A program made the translations under genes and the position numbers. 61,713 nt of DNA from an uncultured Lentisphaeria bacterium (GTDB lineage Bacteria; Verrucomicrobiota; Lentisphaeria; Victivallales; UBA1829), in NCBI GenBank assembly GCA_905197955.1, contig CAJKAR010000030.1:1-61713 (forward strand). Direction: 5' to 3'. Shown in pieces: positions 9,014 through 17,540 of the stretch. Under the pieces are notes generated by a model. It was not told where the DNA came from. It saw only the letters and a program-made list of their open reading frames with translations, and did not search any database. How positions within the stretch are numbered: position 1 is the first letter of the stretch; the number at the start of each line of letters is the position of its first letter.

Positions 9014-10051
9014 TCAGTCCGGTTTGATGGAAATCAGTTTCGAGGCCAGCTTCTTCTGCGTAAATCCGAACACCGGGTTCTCAATCTGCCGGATCAGCAG
9101 TTCAGCGGCGCAGTCGCCAAGTTCCGCCATCGGCGGCTCCACCGTCAGGAGTTCATGCGGCAGAAAGGTAATCAGCGGAGCATGGTCAAAACCGGAAAGC
9201 CGGATCCCTGTAAGATCTATTTTCATTCTGCGCATGATCCGGATGAAGTCTCCGGCACAGGTGTCGTTCAGACAGCAAACCGCATCAGGACGCTTCTCCG
9301 GATTCCGAAAGAGTTCAAAAAAGCGCATCCGTTCCTCCTCCGAATTCTCCCGTGTGCAGATCAGCTCCTTCCTCAGCTTCAGACGGCACTTCCGCAACCC
9401 TTCCAGAAATCCCCGTTTCCGCTCAATCGCAGCAAGCGGATTGATATGTTCGTTGCCGTAAAGTGCAAAATGACGGCATCCTTCATCGTAAAAACGCAGA
9501 ACAATCCCGGTAATGCCGTCGGCATTCTCGAAGGTCAGCAGATTCCCACGGATCCCTTCCGGCAGACGGATCAGAAACAAAACCGGAATCCCGCAGGACG
9601 CCAGATGCGAATATGCGCTCAGCGCCTTCATCCCCGGATCCGCATAAATTACAAGACCGGCGGGATTCCTCGAAATCGCCGTCGCGATGATCCGCTCCTG
9701 CGATCCCGTATCCCCGCACAGCGGAATAATGGAACTCAAATAGTTCCGATCCGCCGCCGCTGCGCTGAACCGTTTCAGGGATTCGGCAAAAAACACAACG
9801 TCATGACAGAGAAAAATCAGCTCGCGGGAGATCACTTTTGTACTCCCCGCCACGACACTTCCTATGCCGTTTTTCTTCTCAATCAGCTTCCGATCCGCCA
9901 GTTCCGCAAGAGCGCGGCGGAGCGTGGGCTTGCTGACGCCGAACCGATCCGCAAGCTCCTGTTCCGACGGAAGAAGCGTCCCTTCCGCCATTCCGCTCAA
10001 CGCCTTCTCCAGTTTGCCGATCAAGGTCTGATAGATATTGTTTCTCGCCAT
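9014..10051 (-). CDS. GntR-type HTH / sugar-binding chimeric transcriptional regulator
   Basis: 345 aa. The N-terminal ~70 residues form a GntR winged helix (LPSEQELADRFGVSKPTLRRALAEL pattern, shown here in part as LPSEQELADRFGVSKPT). The rest, about 80-345, is a LacI-type periplasmic-binding fold with the family ending in a 'LTxEPPMAELG' region. This is the architecture of AraR-like regulators that bind free sugars. It is the first gene of the sugar-acid operon, preceded by its own promoter (10073-10100), so autoregulation with release by a pathway sugar is likely. The start has a GGGAG Shine-Dalgarno. Confidence 0.88.
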   Translation of the reverse strand: MARNNIYQTLIGKLEKALSGMAEGTLLPSEQELADRFGVSKPTLRRALAELADRKLIEKKNGIGSVVAGSTKVISRELIFLCHDVVFFAESLKRFSAAAADRNYLSSIIPLCGDTGSQERIIATAISRNPAGLVIYADPGMKALSAYSHLASCGIPVLFLIRLPEGIRGNLLTFENADGITGIVLRFYDEGCRHFALYGNEHINPLAAIERKRGFLEGLRKCRLKLRKELICTRENSEEERMRFFELFRNPEKRPDAVCCLNDTCAGDFIRIMRRMKIDLTGIRLSGFDHAPLITFLPHELLTVEPPMAELGDCAAELLIRQIENPVFGFTQKKLASKLISIKPD

Positions 10052-10072
10052 CGGATTTCTCCCTTTCTCTTT

Positions 10073-10100
10073 AAGATATTCCCGAATCGAACAAATGCAA
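10073..10100 (-). promoter_or_regulatory. Sigma70-type promoter of the sugar-acid operon
   Basis: Read on the minus strand: TTGCAT, 16-base spacer, TATCTT, ending 22 bases before the regulator start. The AT-rich 10101-10184 upstream holds no gene; an operator is expected there but no clean palindrome was recognised. Confidence 0.5.
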
Positions 10101-10184
10101 ACAAAAAACGCAAAAAAATTAAAATTATTTTAATGGTAGATCAATTTTCAAATAGAAAAATAATATTCAAAACAAAACAGCTTG

Positions 10185-10240
10185 AAAAATAAAAAGACCT
10201 CCGCCCGGCAGATCCCGGAGAATCCGCCACCGCTGGAGGT
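10185..10240 (-). terminator. Candidate rho-independent terminator
   Basis: Minus strand, directly downstream of the gene ending at 10263: ACCTCC (10235-10240) pairs with GGAGGT (10197-10202). An inner CTCCG/CGGAG stem lies within, and the structure is followed by CTTTTTATTTTT. The loop is long, so efficiency is uncertain. Confidence 0.55.
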
Positions 10241-10262
10241 TTCATTTCCTTTCGGGAATCAA

Positions 10263-11942
10263 TCAGTTTTTCAAAAGCGCATCGGCCTTTTCCGCCATTT
10301 TGCGGATACGTCCGGCATCCGGCTCACCGAGCGATCCTTTCTGAATCACAGCCTTCACGACTTCGACACAATTCCGGAATGATCCGGTCAGAGTCTCGAC
10401 ATGCCCATCCAGAAACAGCACCGGCAGCGCCTTCTTTTCCGGAGACGGCATCTCAAATGCAACCGGAATCCTGTTAGGATTGCGCCACTGCTTCAGATCC
10501 CCGATTTCGCCGAAATACACATACGCAATACGCTTTGCATCAAACTCTTTCTCCTGGACAGGCGCTTCCGCATTGTAAAACACCTTCAAATCCGGCAGAT
10601 AATTGTCCTGGAACAAGACCCGGAGCCCCTCCGCGCCATATCCGGTGGGAAACTGATCCTTATGATCCGCGGAGTACATGGCAAGCCCCAGTCCAATCTG
10701 CTTCAGATTTCCGACGGAACGTAATAGAGGATTCCCGACACGGCCTTTCCCGGTGCCTTCGCCGGCAGAGAGCTTCTTCGATACACTCGCCTTCATGGTT
10801 TTCAGGAAATAGGGGATCATCGCCACATAATTCGGAACGAGCGGCTTGTCGGAATGGGAATACGAAACATATCCATTATCCGTGGAGGAAACAACTGTCA
10901 ACACCTGAATAAACAGTTTTTCCGCCTCCTTTGCCGTATCCGCCGTTCCAGCTTTTGCGGAAAAGCCCCGCATAAGTTTCATATATTTTCTGGAAGTGTA
11001 GACGCAGGCAATCCCCTTCATCCGGAGCCCTTTCGAAAAACGAATGAAATCCGGATCCGTCGTGATATCCGGAATCTTTCCCGCACGGACCTCAAACGGA
11101 TCCACCGCTCCACCAACCCGGCAGATCAGATATCCATTCTTCTGCATCAGCTCCACTTCCATCGGAAGAGGAAATTTGATTTTCCCGTCGACCGCCGCAA
11201 TTCCTCTTTTCTGAAGCTGCGAAGCGATCAGTTGAAACAAGGAGTCATCTTTTGTCTTCAGCAGGTAGGTCAGTGTAAACGGCAGAAGCGACGGAGCGCG
11301 TTTATTTTCATCAAACACAACCGTCAAACTGCCGTCAATGGAATTGAGGAGTTTTGAAACATCAATGCCGGAAGCAAGCGCCGACTGCTCCATGGACTGA
11401 AGAAGCATCAATGCCGTCTTCTCCCCGTTTTTCTCCAGACTCTCCTTGATAAAGCGCCAGGTCCCGGCGAAATCCCAGTCTGCGGTCATAAACATTCCGA
11501 CGGAGGCGGGGATCATCTTCAGGACCTCGAATTCATGATCCTCCTTCCCAGCCAGATTCCAGACGAATCCCTTTTTCCGGGCATCCGGACAATAAAACAC
11601 GGTGCGGTCGCTATACAGCCCATCCGCTTTTTTCACGGAACTTTTACCGAATCCCTGAATCTCCCGGACTCCGGAATCCTTCAGCAGAATCGGCAGAATA
11701 TGGGAGGCGGCTTCCTGAACATTTTTGCCGCGCGGACCATACAGTTTGCCGATCGTGTCGAATACCGCCGGAATAGCGTCGATCTGCTTCACGATCAGAG
11801 TTCCGCTGTTGTAGAAATAGTATTCGCCGCCCGGCTCAAGACGGGAAGTCGTCGCCTCATACGGCGTTTCCGCAAAACAGGTACAGGCCAGAACAGAAGC
11901 GGCAAGCGTTGCCGCCGGACAAAATGCACGTAAAATTGTCAT
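10263..11942 (-). CDS. Secreted protein with C-terminal H-X9-DG (DUF1559-like) domain
   Basis: A 559-aa protein with a clear Sec signal peptide (about 1-24, ending CFA). The first ~400 residues are not recognised. The C-terminal ~140 residues resemble the tail of Lentisphaerae/Planctomycetes prepilin-like proteins: an NLKQIGLGLAMYSADHKD segment, then a FLDGHVETL motif of H-X9-DG type. Unlike those proteins it has no N-terminal prepilin cleavage/methylation helix, so this tail has been attached to a periplasmic or surface protein. It is a single gene with its own promoter and a downstream terminator. Function unknown. Confidence 0.75.
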   Translation of the reverse strand: MTILRAFCPAATLAASVLACTCFAETPYEATTSRLEPGGEYYFYNSGTLIVKQIDAIPAVFDTIGKLYGPRGKNVQEAASHILPILLKDSGVREIQGFGKSSVKKADGLYSDRTVFYCPDARKKGFVWNLAGKEDHEFEVLKMIPASVGMFMTADWDFAGTWRFIKESLEKNGEKTALMLLQSMEQSALASGIDVSKLLNSIDGSLTVVFDENKRAPSLLPFTLTYLLKTKDDSLFQLIASQLQKRGIAAVDGKIKFPLPMEVELMQKNGYLICRVGGAVDPFEVRAGKIPDITTDPDFIRFSKGLRMKGIACVYTSRKYMKLMRGFSAKAGTADTAKEAEKLFIQVLTVVSSTDNGYVSYSHSDKPLVPNYVAMIPYFLKTMKASVSKKLSAGEGTGKGRVGNPLLRSVGNLKQIGLGLAMYSADHKDQFPTGYGAEGLRVLFQDNYLPDLKVFYNAEAPVQEKEFDAKRIAYVYFGEIGDLKQWRNPNRIPVAFEMPSPEKKALPVLFLDGHVETLTGSFRNCVEVVKAVIQKGSLGEPDAGRIRKMAEKADALLKN

Positions 11943-12014
11943 CGGAATATCTCCCTGTCGTTTGATTCTTCCTCTTCCGCTGCTTCCTTCCCGGAAAACA
12001 GCCTCTCCGCAAAG

Positions 12015-12042
12015 AATATAAGATTCCGGCAGGAAAAGTCAA
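12015..12042 (-). promoter_or_regulatory. Promoter for the 10263-11942 gene
   Basis: Minus strand TTGACT, 16-base spacer, TATATT, about 70 bases upstream of the start. It lies back to back with the plus-strand promoter at 12055. Confidence 0.6.
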
Positions 12043-12054
12043 GAGGAATCGGGA

Positions 12055-12082
12055 TTGAAAAAACAAATTCTCCGGATATTGT
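12055..12082 (+). promoter_or_regulatory. Promoter for the polysaccharide deacetylase gene
   Basis: TTGAAA, 16-base spacer, TATTGT, followed by an AGGAAGGA Shine-Dalgarno before the ATG at 12113. Confidence 0.5.
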
Positions 12083-12112
12083 ATCTGAAATCATCTAGGA
12101 AGGATTTTTTCA

Positions 12113-13075
12113 ATGCGTCAATCCCTGAAACTGTTTACCGTAACGGCGGCATTCGCGCTGTTCTGTACCGCATTTGCCGCGCCGCTTCAGATCTGCAAAT
12201 TCAAGGGCGATAAAAAAGCAGCCGTTTCCCTGACGTTCGACGACGGCACACTTGATCATCTCGTTCACGCCCTGCCCCTCCTGAAACAATACGGATTCAA
12301 AGGGACCTTCTACATCATAGTCAACCGAGTTCCGCAGCAGGGGAAACCCTCCCGTCCGCTGAACAGCATCCTGACCTGGGACGAACTGAAACTCTTCCTC
12401 GCCGAAGGCCATGAAATCGGCAACCACTCCATGACCCATCGCCGCCAGCTCACGAAAGAAAAAAGCATGGAGGATGTCCGGCGCGAAATCAACGATCCGA
12501 TCCCCATCTTCCGCGAAAAACTCGGGATCAACGTGGAAACCTTCTGCTATCCCGGCTGCGCCAACACTCCGGAAATCGAACGAATCGTCAAAGAACACCA
12601 TCTGGACGCCTCCCGATGGCGCTACGCCTGCGGCGGACCAAAATTCACACTCGAACAATGGAAACGGTACATGGAACGAATTCTTGCAAAAGGCGAAGAT
12701 GCCGCCATGATGATCCACGGCACCGTTCCGGGAGGCGGCTGGAGTCCCTTCCCCGATCCGGCCATGTTCGAAGAGTGTCTCAAAGACCTGAAACAAAGAG
12801 AAGCTCTTCTCTGGATCGATACCTATGCCAATGTCTCCAAATACAAACTGCTCCGGGACTCCTCCACCATCGAAATCCGGTCGGAAACACCGAAGGAAAT
12901 CACCGCGGAACTCAAAAGCGCATGTCCGAAACCGATCCGGGTCCCGCTGACCATCCGATATACCGGACCGGAATCCATTTCTGTCATGCAGAACGGAAAA
13001 TCCGTCAAGGTCGAACGGAAAAACGGCGTTTCCCTCTTCGAAGTTCTTCCCGGCGAATTCACTCTGCAAAAGTGA
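12113..13075 (+). CDS. Secreted polysaccharide deacetylase (NodB domain)
   Basis: A 320-aa protein with a signal peptide (1-22). The CE4/NodB motifs are in order: TFDDG with Asp43/Asp44 near 41-45, the metal-binding GNHSMTH (His105, His109), and a CYPG motif near 141. These are the residues of Zn-dependent deacetylases that remove N- or O-acetyl groups from polysaccharides in the periplasm or at the surface. The last ~60 residues form a small beta extension. The 3' end overlaps the convergent Gfo/Idh/MocA gene by 17 bases. Confidence 0.88.
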   Translation: MRQSLKLFTVTAAFALFCTAFAAPLQICKFKGDKKAAVSLTFDDGTLDHLVHALPLLKQYGFKGTFYIIVNRVPQQGKPSRPLNSILTWDELKLFLAEGHEIGNHSMTHRRQLTKEKSMEDVRREINDPIPIFREKLGINVETFCYPGCANTPEIERIVKEHHLDASRWRYACGGPKFTLEQWKRYMERILAKGEDAAMMIHGTVPGGGWSPFPDPAMFEECLKDLKQREALLWIDTYANVSKYKLLRDSSTIEIRSETPKEITAELKSACPKPIRVPLTIRYTGPESISVMQNGKSVKVERKNGVSLFEVLPGEFTLQK

Positions 13076-14105
13076 ACTCGCCCTGCTTCACCGATCCGAC
13101 CGCCCCGATCTTGTTGACCCAGCACTGGAGAAGATGATTCTGGAGAAGACTTTCCGATGCACTCATCACCGGGAATTCCGCATCCGTTTTTCCTTCCGCC
13201 ACCAGCGAGGCAAAATATTCCGCCTCATAGGCAAAACTCGTTTTCCGGGCGGGAACACAGATTGTTTCAGGTTCCTCGCCGGAAACTTCCACCAGAATCC
13301 GTCCGAGAGGCGGATTCCTGCGGTCGCAGACCCACGGATCGAAAACCGTAATCCGGCCGCGTGTCCCGTAGATCCGCAGCGTATTGTCCTGATTGACATC
13401 GCATCCTGCGGTCATGCGCGCGATGATCTCGTTCGGATAGACCGCGATCGCGGAGGACTGAAGATCCACTCCGTTCTCCGCGAGAATCCCGACCGCATCC
13501 AGTTTCACCGGCGAAAGAAGCGTATTCTTGTTCGCCGCCGCGGCGATCAGATTCGCCATTGACAGAGGATATCCTCCGACATCCCAGACCGCCCCTCCCC
13601 CAAGTTCCGGCGAAAACAACCGGTGCGAAGGATCAAATTTACAAGCAAAACAAAATCCCGCCTCCACGGCACGGATTCTTCCCACCGTTCCATCGGCGAT
13701 CAGCTTGACCAGAGCCTCCGTCTGCGGATGGCAGCGATACATATATCCCTCCAGCAGCAGCCTGTTGTTCGCTTTCGCCGCGGCGTACATTCCATGAAGT
13801 TCATCCATGGACATGGCCATCGGCTTTTCGCACAGGACGTGCTTCCCCGCCTCCAGCGCCCGGCACGCCAGCTCCGCATGAAACGGATGCGGCGAACAGA
13901 CATAGACAATATCCACACCCGGATCCCGGAACATTTCCTCGTAAGAATCAAAATGATGCTCGATTTTATGATCGAATGCAAACGCCCGCGTCCGTTCCGG
14001 ATTCCGTCCGGCGACACCGTAGGCGCAGCAGTTTTCCGCATGGTGCAGCGCAAGGGCAAATGCGCGTGCAATCTCGCCTGTTCCGGCAATTCCCCAGTTC
14101 AGCAT
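13059..14105 (-). CDS. Gfo/Idh/MocA family oxidoreductase
   Basis: 348 aa from the ATG at 14105, which has an ACAGGAG Shine-Dalgarno about 11 bases upstream; a longer frame to 14132 has no good site. The N-terminal Rossmann fold begins GIAGTGEIA. The EKP motif (VLCEKPMAM, near residue 90) carries the family's catalytic Lys. The C-terminal half is the alpha/beta substrate domain, including GGAVWDVGGYPL. Family members are NAD(P)-dependent and act on sugars, inositols or their glycosides. It has no signal peptide and is monocistronic. Its 3' end is interleaved with the convergent deacetylase gene. Confidence 0.88.
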   Translation of the reverse strand: MLNWGIAGTGEIARAFALALHHAENCCAYGVAGRNPERTRAFAFDHKIEHHFDSYEEMFRDPGVDIVYVCSPHPFHAELACRALEAGKHVLCEKPMAMSMDELHGMYAAAKANNRLLLEGYMYRCHPQTEALVKLIADGTVGRIRAVEAGFCFACKFDPSHRLFSPELGGGAVWDVGGYPLSMANLIAAAANKNTLLSPVKLDAVGILAENGVDLQSSAIAVYPNEIIARMTAGCDVNQDNTLRIYGTRGRITVFDPWVCDRRNPPLGRILVEVSGEEPETICVPARKTSFAYEAEYFASLVAEGKTDAEFPVMSASESLLQNHLLQCWVNKIGAVGSVKQGEFTFAE

Positions 14106-14252
14106 GATAGCGACACTCTCCTGTTCTGTCATATTTTTTCGGAAACGTACTCCTTCCCGCCTGTTTTTTCAAACGGAGAAGCACGATATTTTCCGAAAAA
14201 GCCCCCGTTCGACAACCTCATCAACAGGAGAATAAGCAAATCAGGAAAAAAG

Positions 14253-15107
14253 TCACTTTTCCCCGGTCTCTCCGGAAGCGGCCCCAAGCGGAAGGAACTC
14301 CATGGACCCGTCGGCATTTTTCCGAACCGTGCCGATTCCGGGATACGGCAGATGTCCTCCGGCAATGATTTCCCTGTTTTCCGCAGCCTCCTCCAGGACT
14401 TTCCGGCGGACCGCAACCGCCTCTCCCCGATCCATGTCATAAACCGCGCAAATTGCCGGATTCGGGAACTGGAGCGCCGCTCCATGAATCACATCTCCGA
14501 TAAAACGGATATTACCAAGCGCAAAAACCGTATGTCCTGGAGTATGCCCCGCCGCATCACGGGAGGAGATGCCCTCCAATACCGAGGAATTGCGCGGAAA
14601 TACATGGAACCGTTTCCGGTAGATGCGAAGAACTTTCTGCGCCAGAGCGGCATTCTTCTGTTTAGACCAGTATCCGCGTTCCGGCTCAGAGACATAAATG
14701 GCGGCCCTGGGAAACGCGGCTTTGTTATCGGAAGTCAGAAGTCCGCCGATGTGATCGCCATGCATATGAGTCAGAAGGACGGCATCAATCTCCTCCGGCG
14801 CGATTCCGAGACTCCGGAGGCGGCGCACAAGAGACCCTTTCCGTCCGCCGTTTCCGGCATCGACCAGAATCCGCTTGCCATTTCTCTGAATCAGAAATAC
14901 ATTAAAGGAGCTTGGCACTTTCCCATCCGGCACAAGACGCTTCATCACAGCCGGCTTGCCTCCGTGGAAAATCGAAAGAGGCATTCCGCCGGGGGCATCC
15001 TGAATTGCGGTGAGCGTTCCTTCCTCAAGATCAAATGTCTTCACACAGGGATCCGCAGCAAAAGCAATGTTTCCCGCAAGCAAAAGAACTGTCAGCCATT
15101 TCCACAT
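14253..15107 (-). CDS. Exported metallo-beta-lactamase-fold hydrolase
   Basis: 284 aa from the ATG at 15107 (GGGAGG Shine-Dalgarno); a GTG two codons earlier is the alternative. A signal peptide (about 1-17) is followed by an MBL fold. The HMHGDHIGG motif gives the HxHxDH zinc ligands, with a further His in the AGHTPGHT segment and Asp in GDVIHG. Substrates in this family range from lactones to thioesters and cannot be assigned. It is divergent from the glycosyltransferase at 15263. Confidence 0.85.
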   Translation of the reverse strand: MWKWLTVLLLAGNIAFAADPCVKTFDLEEGTLTAIQDAPGGMPLSIFHGGKPAVMKRLVPDGKVPSSFNVFLIQRNGKRILVDAGNGGRKGSLVRRLRSLGIAPEEIDAVLLTHMHGDHIGGLLTSDNKAAFPRAAIYVSEPERGYWSKQKNAALAQKVLRIYRKRFHVFPRNSSVLEGISSRDAAGHTPGHTVFALGNIRFIGDVIHGAALQFPNPAICAVYDMDRGEAVAVRRKVLEEAAENREIIAGGHLPYPGIGTVRKNADGSMEFLPLGAASGETGEK

Positions 15108-15136
15108 AAGCACCTCCCGATGATTTTATCCGGGAC

Positions 15137-15165
15137 AATATACAGAGAAGAAAAGCGGATTTCAA
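15137..15165 (-). promoter_or_regulatory. Promoter for the MBL-fold hydrolase gene
   Basis: Minus strand TTGAAA, 17-base spacer, TATATT; 30 bases upstream of the start. One of the best matches to the window's recurrent promoter shape. Confidence 0.7.
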
Positions 15166-15197
15166 GCAGTCATCGGGAAAGAAGTCTCCGGATGGAC

Positions 15198-15225
15198 TTG
15201 ATAATAACGGAGAGAATGCTATTTT
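15198..15225 (+). promoter_or_regulatory. Promoter for the glycosyltransferase/CpXC pair
   Basis: TTGATA, 16-base spacer, TATTTT, 38 bases before the start at 15263. Confidence 0.5.
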
Positions 15226-15262
15226 AAATATCTGTCTGTACAAAAAAAGGGTTTGTCATCAA

Positions 15263-16870
15263 ATGGTTCGCCATCGCAAAAACAAAATGCTGCTACTGCT
15301 CCTGCTGAGGACGCTGCGGAAAACGTCGGACTGGCTCCGCCGCTGTGCCGACCGTCTGGAGAACTATCTGGATTCCGCCAGAGCAGACACCACGGAATTT
15401 GTCGAACGAACCCTTGCCGGAGCCCGCCGTCTGACCCGGGAAATGCAGTTGAAAAACGGAATCCGTTTTCTCTCCTTTCTCACCGTGGCGCTGGCGTTCA
15501 TTCTGATCTACATATCCTCCAGGAATACGGCTAATGTCATCTTTTTCAGCGATGAAGTCGATATGTGGGTTCTCCTCATCAGTTTTCTGATGATTATCGC
15601 CAACATTCTCTACTTTGCCTGGCAGACTCTTCTCTATTTCCGTTATAAGCCGATTCCGCCGGTGGAGGATGCGGACCTCCCGAGCTGTACCGTGATTGTA
15701 CCGGCATATAACGAGGGACGCCAGATTGCTCTTGCTCTTGAAAGCATTCTCAACAGCGACTACCCGAAAGACAAGCTCTCGGTCATCGCCGTCAACGACG
15801 GAAGCCGCGATGACACCTGGGAATGGATCCGGCGAAGCGCGGAAGAATCCGGCGGACGCATTCTCGCTCTCAATTTGGAAAAAAACATGGGAAAGCGCAA
15901 AGCAATTTATCAGGCGCTCCTCCATTCCGACAGCGAAATTTTCGTAACGATCGACAGCGATTCCGAAGTGCTTGCTTCAACATTGCGCAATCTGGTGTCG
16001 CCGTTCGTCCGGGATTCCAAAATCGGCGGAGTGGCCGGCAGCATCCGGGTACTGAATCTGGATGACGGAGCCGTTCCCCGTATGCTGGATGTTAATTTTG
16101 TCTTCAGTTTTGAATTCATCCGTTCGGCGCAGAGCGTTGTACGCTCTGTGATGTGCACACCGGGAGCCCTGAGCGCCTATCGCCGTTCCGCAGTGGACGC
16201 CTTTCTCCAGGAATGGGCGGAGCAGACCTTTCTGGGACAGCCGGCAAATATCGGGGAAGACCGCGCCATTACGAATATTCTTCTGCGGGAAGGACACGAT
16301 GTTGTCTTCCAGAGCACCGCGGTGGCGTTCACAGAAATGCCGACCACCTATATTCCTCTCTGCAAAATGTTCATCCGCTGGGCAAGAAGCAACATCCGCG
16401 AAAATCTGGCGATGCTGGAATTTGCATTCCGGAAAATTGATCTCCGAAATGAGAATCTGGTCGGGATGCAGCTGAATCTGATTATGCAGAGCATCTGGAT
16501 GTTCACACCGCTGTTCTTCCTCTCCAGCACGCTGTACTGTCTTTCGCTCGACACGCCGACCTTTCTTTACACAGTCTTTCTGGTCATCGCGATCTGGTCG
16601 ACCTTTCCCTCCTTCATTTATGCGTGCAAATACAACAAGAAGGAATCAATCTGGGCGTATGTATTCGGCTTTTTCAATTTCATAGCGCTCTCCTGGATCG
16701 GACCCTATTCCCTGCTGACAGTCCATAAATCGGGCTGGCTCACACGCGATCTCCGGGAAGAGGAGATCCTGATCCCGACGCCGGAATCCGTGACAGAAGA
16801 AGTCAAAGAGGTAAATTATCCATTCCTACCGGGAGAAAAAACATGTCCCTTCAACATGAAGAAACCCTGA
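15263..16870 (+). CDS. Membrane glycosyltransferase family 2, polysaccharide synthase type
   Basis: A 535-aa processive-type GT2. Two transmembrane segments (about 68-88 and 95-118) precede the catalytic domain. The domain shows VIVPAYNEG, NDGSRDDTW, DSDSEV (metal/UDP-sugar binding), GEDRAIT (acceptor/base) and a FIRWARS segment matching the (Q/R)xxRW motif. Further transmembrane helices follow after about residue 405. This layout matches hyaluronan, chitin-oligosaccharide and poly-GlcNAc synthases. It is predicted to make and extrude a polysaccharide across the inner membrane. The product is unknown. The last 28 bases overlap the CpXC gene. Confidence 0.85.
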   Translation: MVRHRKNKMLLLLLLRTLRKTSDWLRRCADRLENYLDSARADTTEFVERTLAGARRLTREMQLKNGIRFLSFLTVALAFILIYISSRNTANVIFFSDEVDMWVLLISFLMIIANILYFAWQTLLYFRYKPIPPVEDADLPSCTVIVPAYNEGRQIALALESILNSDYPKDKLSVIAVNDGSRDDTWEWIRRSAEESGGRILALNLEKNMGKRKAIYQALLHSDSEIFVTIDSDSEVLASTLRNLVSPFVRDSKIGGVAGSIRVLNLDDGAVPRMLDVNFVFSFEFIRSAQSVVRSVMCTPGALSAYRRSAVDAFLQEWAEQTFLGQPANIGEDRAITNILLREGHDVVFQSTAVAFTEMPTTYIPLCKMFIRWARSNIRENLAMLEFAFRKIDLRNENLVGMQLNLIMQSIWMFTPLFFLSSTLYCLSLDTPTFLYTVFLVIAIWSTFPSFIYACKYNKKESIWAYVFGFFNFIALSWIGPYSLLTVHKSGWLTRDLREEEILIPTPESVTEEVKEVNYPFLPGEKTCPFNMKKP

Positions 16871-17505
16871 AATGCACCAAATGCGGCGCGGAAAACCAGT
16901 TCACCATTCATGAATCCGTAAATGTCACGTTGAATCCGGAGCTGAAGCCGCAGGTCCTGAACGGCTCGCTCTTCAAGATGACCTGCGCCTCATGCGGAAC
17001 ACAGATCATTGTCAACTACGATATTCTCTATCACGACATGTCGGACTACCGCCCTCTGATGATCCAGTGCTATCACGAAAAAAAAGGCTGGGAACGGATC
17101 AACGATCAGAACGCCAATATCCGGAAAATGATGCGCGAGATGAATCTTTCCACCGAATTTCCTCACCGAGTCGTCATCGGCTACAACGCACTGCGTGAAA
17201 CCATCCGCATTTTTGATGCCGGCTATGACGACCGGGTCATGTTTGCGGTGAAAATGCTGTTTGCCACGCTTCTCCGCCGCGACGGAATCCCCTGCCGCGG
17301 CATTCTCTTCTGCGGCCGCGATGAGAACAGCTCCCCCGTCTTCTCTGTTCTGAATACGAAAAACGAGGAAAGTTTCTACAATCTTCCGATGGATCTCTAC
17401 GATAATGTATCCGAAAAGCTGAAACGGATTCTGCCTCAGGAATCGGAACGCCATATTCTGGTTGACAATGATTTCATGCTTCCATATCTGGAACGCCTGA
17501 ACTGA
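16843..17505 (+). CDS. CpXC domain protein
   Basis: A 220-aa protein whose N-terminal third has paired cysteine motifs (CTKCG near 11 and CASCG near 49), typical of the CpXC domain. A charged C-terminal domain of about 150 residues follows. It is translationally coupled to the glycosyltransferase, with the start inside the upstream gene. No signal peptide; the cysteines probably hold a zinc ribbon. No biochemical role is established for the family. A regulatory or accessory role in polysaccharide synthesis is inference from coupling only. Confidence 0.72.
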   Translation: MSLQHEETLKCTKCGAENQFTIHESVNVTLNPELKPQVLNGSLFKMTCASCGTQIIVNYDILYHDMSDYRPLMIQCYHEKKGWERINDQNANIRKMMREMNLSTEFPHRVVIGYNALRETIRIFDAGYDDRVMFAVKMLFATLLRRDGIPCRGILFCGRDENSSPVFSVLNTKNEESFYNLPMDLYDNVSEKLKRILPQESERHILVDNDFMLPYLERLN

Positions 17506-17540
17506 CTCTTCTGTCCATCACATCAACATAGGAGGCCCGA

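Noticed and set aside
12110..13069. Minus-strand frame antisense to the deacetylase
   Set aside because: The sense strand has full NodB motifs and a signal peptide.
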